Below, one piece after another: positions 9,392-18,976 of a stretch of 64,000 bases of DNA. The translations under genes and the position numbers were made by a program. Every line of letters starts with the position of its first letter. Position 1 is the stretch's first letter. The DNA lies in assembly GCA_963556145.1 (NCBI GenBank), contig OY744464.1:2170001-2234000 (forward strand), given 5' to 3'. Source of the stretch: Hygrocybe punicea (Eukaryota > Basidiomycota > Agaricomycetes > Agaricales > Hygrophoraceae). The notes beneath the pieces are model-generated. The model worked only from the letters and a program-made list of their open reading frames with translations, was not told the DNA's origin and searched no databases.

Positions 9392-12300
9392 CTACTCAAG
9401 GTCCAGTATCGGGATATCCCCGAATGTCACCTGGAGGCGCCGAGATTCGCTAACGAAGCAGAGGACGTGTGGAAAGTACTTCGATGTGGAGAGGATTCGT
9501 TTAATGATGCCTGCGTCTCGTCTGATCTCGCGCCTTAGCTTCTCTCGCGCGTGATCATGCACTCGGCAATGCAGCAAGTAGTGTTCCACTGTCTCGTTAT
9601 ATTGCTGACAGCATGGACAGAGGGGAGAGTCGGCGTGCCGTATTCGATGGAGGTGTTGATTTAGTCCGATATGTCCTGTTCGCAGTTGCATGATTATCGC
9701 CGCGTGTTTCTTCGATAGTGAGGCTGTGGCTCGTCGGTACATCGATGGTGTGAATCCTGGGTCAATGCCCTGTATCCGTGTAGAGTGCGCTGAATTGTGC
9801 CAATGCTCTTGCGCTCACCTTCGTAGTTTGTCGAGGAAGACTCGTCGCACTGCTGATTTGCTATGTGGTAGTGGTTTGCGAAGGTCGGCCGGTAGTCTCT
9901 CTCACGATGTTACATTGCCCCCCACTGCAGCTTTGGCTCTCTCGTCTGCTCGCTCATTCCCCTCAACTCCTTCATGTCCTGGTATCCATCTCACAGTGAG
10001 CTCCATATTCCTATGTTTCCGCCTTGTCATTGCCAGTCTCTTGTGCACGATATCGAAGATGTGATGCGATGGTGCTGGTTTTATCAGTTCTAGAGCCCGG
10101 ATTGTTGCCTGGTTGTCCATGTATATTGATGCGGTTGTGACGTTGTGCTCTTCCCTTAATAGTTCCATACCTAGAATTATTCTGACACCCTCTCCTTCGT
10201 ATACCCCATGCTTCTTCGTCGGGCCCAGCCTAGTCGCTTTACTCTTCCACCTTTGCCTTCCTCTCTTGCATAGCGTTGCAGCCGCCCCTATCCCTCTGTT
10301 TATTCCTGATCTGTCTGTATATATCTTCACGTCTGCATCATCAGTCCTTTCATCTTCTATTGCCTTCTCCTTTGTGTCCCTGATGACTGTCTTTGCCCCA
10401 AATTCCCATTTAGTTCCTTGTCGTACGTTTTGAATTGTCTCCATTTTCCCTGGCTTTATGTCGTATGTCCAGATGAGATCGTGTAGTGGTGTAGGGTGTC
10501 TCTTTACGTGGCACACCCTCGTGTTCTTGACGGCTTTTCTGAGCGGGTGTGCCAGGGGTAGTGTCGCGAGTCGTACTGCAGCCCATTGCCGTATTTTGTC
10601 TATCAATAGATGCATCGGTAGGACGTCTGCATGTACATTCAGTACATCTGTTGCTGTTGTCGATAGTCCTCCTGTAATCATCATCGTTGCCTTTCGCTGG
10701 ATCGATGCCAGTTTCCTGATGATGGCTTTCCCTTTATCCGCTCTGCCCTCTTCCGCCCCTGGTCTTCATTTCTGCGGGGTGAGGAACACTTCAGCTGCAT
10801 ACAGCATTCTCGGCACTGCGATAGCCATGTATAGTTGTCGAATGTACTTAGCTGCTATGCCACCTGCTACCCTCGACAGCCGGTTGAATTGTAGTATCCA
10901 GTCCTGTCCCTTCTTGATTGCCGCTGCTCCTTGTTCATGCCATCGTAGTTCACGGTCAATCGTGACCCCTAGCAATTTTACATTTGTCTTCGATGGTATC
11001 ACTATATCATTGATGGTGATGGGATTTCTTTCGATCGGAATGCGTTTCCTTGGATTATTTGGGTCATCTCGTTTGCGTCGCGACAGGTCCAGTAGTTGGA
11101 ACTTCTCCATTCCGAATTCGCAATTATGTTCCCTTGCCCACTGGAAGACTCCCCCCTCTCGTCTCATTATGTCTTGTATTCCTGCGTGTGTCTCGTTGAA
11201 GTTCTCCCCCACCTTTATGATGTTGGAGTCGTCGATGTATATTATGCTGAATTCCCCTCTTTTTTCGTTCAGCGTGTCGAGCTGGCTTGAGTTGTATGTT
11301 ATGTAGCATATCTGTGAGAAGGGGTCTCCTTGATCCAACCCATTGTCAATATCAAATGGCGTAGAGGTGAAGTCATCGAATATAAGCACTGTACATCATT
11401 TCTTCAGTTGCCGCTCCATCAACTCCGTGATCTCAATTGGTATGCCTCGCATTTTCATATTGTGCATTAGCTGATCGATCGCCATACTGGGGAAAGCCCC
11501 TTTTACGTCCAGCGAGAGTAGTGATGCTACTTTACCTTTCCTCCACGCGTCCTTCACTATTTTGACAAGGTATAGTAAGGCATCGGTCGCACTTCGTCCT
11601 GGCCTCCCGCCAAAGTGGCATGGCGGGATCATGCCTGTCTTTTTGCACATATATACGACATCCTCCATTATGCATGCGTTCAGGAGCCTTGCGTACCCGT
11701 TTGACAGCACTACGGGTCTCCATGCTCCCGGCACTGCATAATTTGATTTCCCTGGCTTTTTGAGTACCGGCATTTCCGTTGCCGCCCATTGTTCTGGGTA
11801 TACCTTGAGTGTGAACGTAGCCCGGAATATTGGGCCCAGGAATGGCACTATCATTTCGCGAGCCTGTATGAAAACCACGTTAGGGATTGTGCCCAACTTT
11901 GTTGCTTTTTTGGGTTTCATTCTTCAGATTGCCTGGTGTATCTGTTCATCAGTGATTAGTTCAAAGTCCCATGCGGGTGGGGGGTATTCTGGCTGGGCTG
12001 GGACTGAAGTTGTCAGCAGTTTAGCAGGGAAGAATGTTTCATAGAACCATTTGCTTTTCTCTTCATTGCTTACCGCCTCCCTTGTTTCGCCAGTGGTTGC
12101 GCTTGTCTCTTGAAGTGTCGGAATTCTCGCCCTTCCTCCATCAGACGCTGGTCCCATTACCAATCGGCTTGCCGTCCACATGCTTGATTTGCTTATGCCC
12201 TCTAACCATTCGACCCAGTGTTCTGTCTTAGTCCACCTGATTTGTTCAGAGTATGCATTCCTCGCTTTCCGGTATTCCTTGTGGATGGGGTGGTTGTGGT

Positions 12301-13331
12301 TCTCGCAATGTCTGCACGCATTCTTTCCTAGGCTCCTCACTCTCGTTCGCACAGCCATTAGTTCTTCATTCCACCACTGCTTTCTGTACAGGGACGGTTT
12401 GGTTGTTGGGATTACATTCGCTATTGCGTATTGTAGTGCACTGTCCAGGTTGGCTAGGGCCTGGTGAAAATTTTCGACGTTCTCGATTTCACTTGGTCCC
12501 CTCTATTCCCACCAGTTTCTCCCCCAGTACTTCCCGGAACTTTGTCCAATTGGCCTCCTCATATTTGGGCCTTGGTTTGAATCTGGACCCGTGTACCGTG
12601 ATGTCGAGCATATACGTTATTGGGAAGTGGTCTGATTTCGCCGGCCTGTCCTCAGGCCACGTATTGCAGGTTATGAATTGGTCTAGGAGCATGTCAGTGC
12701 AGAATACATTGTCCACTCTTGTCATGTTGCCGGTCGCCAATGCTTGTAGTGTCAGAATCCCTTCCAGTAGTGCCATTCGCATGTTATGTCGCCCGATAAG
12801 TTCCAATAGTGTTGTGGCTGCTTCTAAATTGGCCGTAGTGAATAGGTGGGCATTTCTTTCCTCATCCCATAGTGGATGATGTCGGTTGAAGTCCCCCACC
12901 CATATGTGTTGTACTGGTCTGGCAGGTGCATTCCATGCCGCCTGACTGTTCATATATTCTCCTAGCTTTGTCAGGGTGTCATTGTTGGTGCAGTCGACGT
13001 ATGCATTGATGATTCGTATAGTGCCGAATGGCCCGATGAGCTGGACCGCGGTCAGATCAGTGGCTGGTATAATTATGGGTGACCATGTATTAGAGTCGAT
13101 CAATTTGCTGACGAGTATTACTGATCTTGTCGGGTTGGTACTGTGTGTGTCGTGATGTCGGGGGGGGTATATAACGGTGTAGTATCCATTGGCCCTTGTG
13201 AGGCCTTTGAAGTCAAAGTATGGCTCTTGTATTAGTACGAATACGTGTTCTTTCTTTATGGCCTCAAGCATATCCAGCTGGGCTATTAGTGACTTATTTA
13301 CATTTTGTTGCCATATGGATACCTGCTTCAT
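9392..13331 (-). pseudogene. LINE ORF2: endonuclease, reverse transcriptase, RNase H
   Basis: The order is: an exonuclease-endonuclease-phosphatase domain (from 13331; motifs QNVNKS, QEPYFD, WVGDFNRHHPLWD, SDHFPITY); reverse transcriptase (FGGRPGRSATDAL, LSLDVKGAFP, DNGLDQGDPFS and the catalytic IIYIDDSN); RNase H (IYTDRSG, YMDNQATI, IPGHEGVEGNERAD); and a terminal zinc finger (CPCCQQ...HYLLHC). One frameshift lies near 12490. All other breaks are TGA in an otherwise unbroken frame: about 11926, 11395, 10768, 9904 and 9817. CGA (Arg) would fit each of them. The endonuclease nicks target DNA and the RT copies the element RNA there; this copy is dead. Confidence 0.88.
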
Positions 13332-14796
13332 GTGTACAGGTCCTCAATTGACTGCGCAGATGGCATTTCCTGTCTACATTGGCTTGGTAGCTCTGTGTCC
13401 ATTGCATTCATGGGTGCTTGTCTCGCTTGCAGGGTGATGATGTATGCTGGACCCGTCAATGGTTCGTCTCCCCATCCTCCTGGCGTGGCCATCAGCCTAG
13501 GTTGTGTTCCCCAGATGTTGTCTAGGGTCTGTTGTGATGTCCTATTGCTACCCTGCCCTCCCTGACTTGCGCCGTTTTGCATTGACAGCGTTCGGAAGCC
13601 CGCTCCCCTTGTAAATCCATGTCCTGAGTCTTGGTTTCGTGCTGTCTTGGGCCGCCTCGACCCATACTCCATCCCTGTCTGTTTCAGGTCTCTATGTTAT
13701 ATCCACATTTTGCACTGTTGTGTGCACCTCCTTCCCATGGTCATTGTTCCTGTCTCCGTCCATCATTTCTCCACACTTGGTCAAAGTTGCCCATTCAGGC
13801 ACCACCCTCGTCTGCACATCCCCATGTCCTGGGCTCATTTGTTGGAAACAGCCTATACTTCGCCTCCATGTTATACTCGCTCATTTTCTTTACTCTTTCC
13901 TGGAATACCCTGCAGTTCTGGTCCGCTGCACCGTGTCCCGTTTCTTTGCAGTTGGCGCATTTGAGGGGTGTTCCTCCTTCCAATCTGCAGTTGCGGTCTG
14001 ATGTGCGATGCATCCCGGCGCACCTCACGCATATGTCGTGTATCGATTTGCACTCCTTTGCAATGTGTCCGAAGCCTTGACATTTCATACATCAACATGG
14101 CTCTTGTAGTAGCTTCCTAGTCTGGCATTGTTTCCCTTCGATGTATACTCCGTATTCCAGAATGTGATTCGCGGTTTCCTGTGATGCAAGACCCAATATG
14201 AGAAACGCGTATCGCTGCCCTTCCACGTGCAGATGTGCAGGTTTTAGCCATCTCGCTTCGCATATTGACATCTTCGGTAGTGCGCTATCTTGTTCGATTT
14301 TTTCGAGGGCCGCTTGTCTCTCTGGGTCAAGTGTTGTAGGGACATATTCCACTACTACCTGGCATAGCCCTGCTGAATTGGGATATGAATTCTTTCATGA
14401 CATTGGTCCTGCTCATGTATCGTGCTGCCTCCGTGGTGTTCAGTGAATATATAATTGTGCCCGCCTGGGTACGTCGTGCTCCGACGAATGTCATCCCATC
14501 TGGCTTGTCCGCCGCCATAATTCCCATCATGTCTAGTGCGAGCTTAGCCTTTTCAACCAGTTCTCTCTCAGTTAGCGTTCCGAGGGTATCGTTCACAGAT
14601 TTCAGGTCTTTCTTGACTATAATCTGTCTGTTGACGATGTCTCCTCTTGAGATGGATGCTGCGTGTTCTGGGGGTATTGGTATATGCATTCTGGCAGCAT
14701 TGGGGTATGATGTTGGTGTTCCGTTTCTGTTGTCGAGTTCCCATGTTTCCCCCTCTTGGGCTGTCTGGAGTTGTAGCGCCACTGCCTTTGCCTCCT

Positions 14797-16437
14797 TGTT
14801 ATGGATCACTTCTGCAGCGGGCTCTGGCAACAATCAACTTAACAGGAGATCGGCTTCCTGAGGGGAGAACAGCAGCTTTCATTGTTGCTTACAGCTAAGA
14901 CAACACTGCCAAGAAGGGGGGGTCAAGGTCTAATGTCATTGCGAGCCGTGGGGGTTACCCAAAACAAGATGAGTCTGCCCCAAGAACCAGACTAAACGTA
15001 AGAAAAAGAAAGAAGAAAAAGTCCGAACCAACAACAAGGACAGTAGATATAGTGAATGGACTTGAGGGGAGGTAAATGGGAATCCAACCATGAAGCTACA
15101 ACATGTCCAACTACACCATGTTTTCACCATGAGGCGGACATGAGGCGTCCTCATGTCGATGTTCTCACAATCCAACTGGAGGCCCAGGTGTCATTGAGGA
15201 ATAGAGGGGGTCCGGATGACTCGGATGATTTGTCATCGGATCATGTGATGTGCAGAATTGCCTATTCGGGGTCTACACTTGCTGTAACAGGCAAGTGCAC
15301 AGTCTGGCAAGTGCATTGCACGGTCAGGTCAAAGATGGGTATCGTCCAGTGTAGGATTGGTGATGAGAGTGTCTTGAGGTAGCGGGGATATAGCAACAAG
15401 GTCGGTATAAAGGAAAACAAAGGAATGTATGGAGGGAAAACCAACTAGGATGGTGGGATAGTCGAGGTCAGACATGTGAACAGCATAAGCTGTACCAGAT
15501 GATGATGTCTGTGTCAATGACGTATCGAGGGGTGATGTCTTGTCCTGTGTGTAGAACAATGTGGTCCACCTGATGTCGGTATTCATCCAAGAAATGGTAT
15601 TGTTGTAAACGAGTGTGGGAGGTATCAAGGTTATAGATGGAAAAGGATAAATGAATGTGGGTCCAGGTTTCGAGTCATGGCATGAGTGACAAGCTGTGGG
15701 AACAAGTCGTCGGGTACTGCATTGAAGCGATGTCGTGTGAACAATATGCGATAGGGGTTGGTTCACTGTTTGGGAAGTCGTATGGTCTGTGGTCAAAGTC
15801 CAAAAGAATGTGCTTCGGCGATGGTCGGATTAGAGAGAACAGTGAAATGTCTTGTGATCAGGGATTGTTCAGGGCATGCGTGCAGGTGAGGAATGTCGTC
15901 AGATAATCAGGGAGAATAATGGTAGGCACGGAATACGAAAGTGGAAACCATATATCCAGGTATGGCAATTGTCAATTACGTGGTGAGATATTGTCGAGGT
16001 GGAAGTCGGAAGTATCGATGGCAGAAGGGTTTCGGTACCGATGCCAAAGATAGATCATAACAAGGTAAAAACCGATGAGGAAGGTGATGGCGATGCTGCC
16101 AATGATGATTACGGTAATTAGCTGTGTTGGGAGTACAGCCATTGTAAGTTGGTTTGTCATGGGATGAAGTCAACAATATGTCAGGGCGAGGGAAAAGACA
16201 ATAGCAATGATGTCCGTCAGCAAGGAGACTATTCGGGTACAGCAAGGTAATGTGGGGATGTGTCCATGGTCGGTCTGGATTGTTCTAGAAGAAAAGAGAA
16301 CAAGGACAAGAAGAAACAACGATGTCCGAAAGAAGACAAAAGGTAAAAGGAAACGAAAAAGGAAGGTGTGATAAAGTGGAATCGTCATGGTGGGTAATGG
16401 AGTTGGAATCAGAGTTGCGGAGCTGCAAAATGTAACA
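14797..16437 (-). mobile_element. Element X copy B, compact, inside LINE ORF1
   Basis: Read on the minus strand it starts TGTTACATTT (16437) and ends CATAACA (14797). It is flanked by the 5-bp duplication AGGAG (plus-strand CTCCT at 14792-14796 and 16438-16442). At 1,641 bp it has no internal retroviral domains. It aligns end to end with the four blocks of copy A at roughly 80-85% by eye. It contains the conserved membrane-protein frame (15972-16160). Because it sits in the LINE, which sits in copy A, it is the youngest of the three. A solo LTR is the default reading. Confidence 0.88.
15972..16160 (-). CDS. Small single-pass membrane protein of element X, copy B
   Basis: The frame has 62 residues from the ATG at 16160, or 56 from the ATG at 16142 that aligns with copy A (MAVLPTQLITV). 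The hydrophobic helix (IIIGSIAITFLIGFYLVM) is intact, followed by WHRYRNPS and a polar tail ending DNISPRN. Two codons (YR-type insertion) distinguish it from copy A without breaking frame. Most other codon differences are third-position and silent. It lies about 280 nt from the 5' end of X. I do not recognise the family; a membrane-acting accessory protein of the element is an inference only. Confidence 0.6.
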   Translation of the reverse strand: MTNQLTMAVLPTQLITVIIIGSIAITFLIGFYLVMIYLWHRYRNPSAIDTSDFHLDNISPRN

Positions 16438-17214
16438 CTCCTCCAGGCTCAATGTGATGCAGTCGACGTCCGCGTGCAGCGCCTCCATAGTTTTGGTTAG
16501 TGATACCGCTGAGTTCCTTAGCTCCTGCTCACATACTCCCATCTTGTCTTGTGTTTGCTCCATGCTTTCCGTAACTTGCACTATCCTTGAGAAGACAGGA
16601 TCCTCCAATTTGTTGCATATTGTCTCAGCAATATTCCCTGCTACATCTTCCGTTCGGATGCTTTCCATTACACAGGCTACCGCTCTCAGGATGTTTGTGC
16701 ATGATCTCGGTATTCTGGTCGTTGCGGCCACCACTCTTAGTACGACAATGGCTAGGGTCTGTGGAGTTATGGGCTCTCCGTTGACGATGTATGCCTCGTG
16801 TTCAAGTAGTGTTTTTCCTTCCTCTGCGTTGTGAATGTCTGATGATATGCTACTTTCCTTGATTACTTCTGCTCTTGTAGGTCTCCGTGTCATTTCCGTA
16901 CTGTCCATATTTTCTGCTGGTCGTATTTGGCTTGGTGTTAGAGTATCTGACTTGCCTTTTGGTGGCATTTCTCTCGGGAGCTACGAGATTTTGTTTCGTT
17001 TATCTCGTGTGTGTGTCCTCACAGTATGATGTACAGTGTTCCCAATGAAATAATAGTTCGTGCGATCTATATTTTCCGTTTTTTGTGCACCGGCCACCAC
17101 TCGTTCTGTCCGGGGTCCCAGTTGGGGTGCCGCGTGGTAGCTAGTTAAGAGAGTCCCCTCTCACTGTCTTAGTTGGTTTTTCCTCCATACATTCCTTTAT
17201 TTTACGAGTTCTTT

Positions 17215-18348
17215 TAATTTATTAAAAGACTCGTTCTTTATCAGACCTGGTTCAGTGAGGGTTCGTAATTAATTAATTAATTGATTAATTGATAAAGTTG
17301 ATTGCCTATAGACGAAATTTTTTTAGGTAACAGATATGATTCTACTTCTGATCCTGGAAAATCAGATACAGTTGGGGCTATGTGTGGACAAGCTTACATA
17401 AGCATCCAAATATGGGTTGGTGCAAAAAAGACAAATTACCTTCTAATTATATTCAAAATATTCGTACTGGTCTCAATTCTTATCAGAATCAGCTGAAAAT
17501 TGAACTGCTGACTAATATTATCATTTCGGATCAGGTGTGACCGTGACATGTGACCAATCTAACTATATAAGGCAATTTTTGATATTATATACCAAATTTT
17601 CTGCTGATCACAATGGTGACAGTCACATGTGACCAGTCTAACCATATAAGGCAATTTTACACCACATATGCTAAATTTTGAGGTGATCACAGGAGTCATA
17701 GTCACATGTGACCACTTTTACTATATAGGGAAATTTCAGCCATATAAGCAGAAATGAGTGTAACTCAGATGATATAATGATATTTTTTCTTAAAACATAC
17801 AATTCAATATGATATCGCTGTATATATTATATGCTAATCATATATTTCAAGCAAAATTATTTATTGATGTTCGAAATAATCATACAAATAAAAATCCAGT
17901 GACAGAAACAAGACTTTGTTTGTGCTATATGCAACATTGGCCCACTCAAGCACAGCTGTCTTCATGTTATCATCTGTTGTGCAGCAAGATTATGGAGAAG
18001 TGAGGTTAAGCAAATGTAAGTCAATTGTTATCATACTGTTTAAAGGTAGTTGTATTTGACAGTTGATGTGTTACTCTCTCTTTTGGCTGAGAATATTGCA
18101 TAATAACGAAGCAAAGAAGACATGACAGTGGGAGAGGAGGTCAAGACACGCTATGCAGTTTTATTTTTTCTACTTTTTATGTTGCTATGGTGAGAGGTGG
18201 GCTTATTAATATATAATATATGCTATATGTCTTATATCACATGTAACATGCTTTATGCAATTTAATATTATTATTTACTTCATCATGAAAGTGAGGAGGG
18301 GAAAAAAAGAACTCGTTCATGCCATGCGCAGCACTGGCCCACTAAACA
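17215..18348. mobile_element. AT-rich insertion in X copy A, type unclear
   Basis: Copy B of X is continuous across this point, so about 1.13 kb has been added. The bases AGTTCTTT occur at both edges (17207-17214 and 18349-18356), which would suit an 8-bp hAT-type duplication. However, the ends show no convincing terminal inverted repeat, so the class stays open. There is no coding frame of note. The interior carries a 79-bp tandem repeat. Confidence 0.5.
17530..17760. repeat. 79-bp tandem repeat, about 2.5 copies
   Basis: The core ACATGTGACC recurs at about 17546, 17625 and 17704, each followed by a TATATARGGMAATTT block. The spacing is 79 bp. Confidence 0.75.
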
Positions 18349-18971
18349 AGTTCTTTCATACCACCAACCTTGCCGCTATATCCACACTACCTCAAGACAC
18401 TCCCTTCACCAATCCCACACTGGATGATACCCTTCTTCGACCTGACCATACATTGCACTTGCCAGACTGTGCACTTGCCTGTTACAGCAAGTATAGACCC
18501 CAAATTGGCAATTCTGCATGTCACATGATCTGATGACAAATCATCCGAGTCATCCGGACCTCTTCCATCCTCAATGACACCTGGGCCTCCAGTTGGATTG
18601 TGAGAACATCAACATGAGGACGCCTCATGTCTGTCTCATGGTGAACGCATGGTATAGTTGGACATGTTGTAGCTTCATGGTTGCACTTCTATCTACCTCC
18701 CCTCAAGACCAGTCACTATATATACTGTTCTTGTTGTTGGTTCGGACTTTTTCTTCTTTCCTTTCCTTACGTTTAGTCTGGTCCTTGGGACAGACTCATC
18801 TTGTTTTGGGTAACCCCCACGGCTCGCAATGACATTAGACCTTGACCCCCCCCTCTTAGCAGTGTTTTCTTAGCTGTAAGCAACAATGAAAACTGCTTTC
18901 CTCTCCTCTGGAATCCGATCCCTAGTTAAGTTGATTGTTGCCGGAGCCCACTGCAGAAGCAATCTGTAACA

Positions 18972-18976
18972 GCCTC
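18972..18976. repeat. Target-site duplication GCCTC, right copy
   Basis: This follows the TGTAACA end of element X copy A at 18971 and matches 5613-5617. Confidence 0.9.

Larger units (their letters stand above)
13328..16968 (-). pseudogene. LINE ORF1 (gag-like, zinc knuckles), split by X copy B
   Basis: It begins MPPKGKSDTLTPSQ at 16968 with a helical, poorly conserved N-terminus. It is interrupted at 16437 by X copy B and resumes at 14791. Removing X and one AGGAG copy rejoins SLEE to AKAVALQLQ in frame. Downstream are three zinc knuckles (CMKCQGFGHIAKEC, CVRCAG...C, CANCKETGHGAADQNC). Frameshifts occur near 14350 and near 13790, and one in-frame TGA sits just before the first knuckle. The C-terminal tail ends at 13328, overlapping the ORF2 start. 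ORF1 proteins bind the element RNA in the nucleoprotein particle. Confidence 0.8.
9061..17161 (-). mobile_element. Tad-like LINE (non-LTR retrotransposon), decayed
   Basis: The 3' end is an A-rich tail (plus-strand T tract at 9061-9083) abutting CACTGTC (9054-9060). The same CACTGTC sits at 17162-17168 at the 5' end, giving a target duplication of 7-9 bp. Removing the 1,646 bp of nested X copy B leaves about 6.5 kb, a full-length size. The order on the minus strand is ORF1 with three zinc knuckles, then ORF2 with endonuclease, reverse transcriptase, RNase H and a C-terminal CCHC. ORF1 and ORF2 overlap in ATGA (13331-13328). It sits inside X copy A, so it inserted later. It carries several frameshifts and at least six in-frame TGA codons, so it can no longer make its own proteins. 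Confidence 0.88.
5618..18971 (+). mobile_element. Composite 13.35-kb insertion: element X copy A, nested
   Basis: The outermost element starts TGTTACAT (5618) and ends TGTAACA (18971), flanked by GCCTC on both sides. Its own sequence survives in four blocks that align in order to the compact copy B (14797-16437, opposite strand): about 5618-5752, 8186-9060, 17162-17214 and 18349-18971. The blocks sum to about 1.67 kb against 1.64 kb for copy B, which supports the reconstruction. Other elements fill the gaps. TG...CA termini with a TGTTA/TAACA inverted end and a 5-bp duplication are the signature of a solo LTR. A 1.65-kb solo LTR with an ORF inside would be unusual, so X may instead be a compact non-autonomous element of its own. 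Confidence 0.85.

Noticed and set aside
14827..16437. Alternative right end of X copy B at TTGCCA with a 3-bp GAG duplication
   Set aside because: Homology with copy A continues past it to TAACA, where both copies end and the 5-bp AGGAG duplication is exact.
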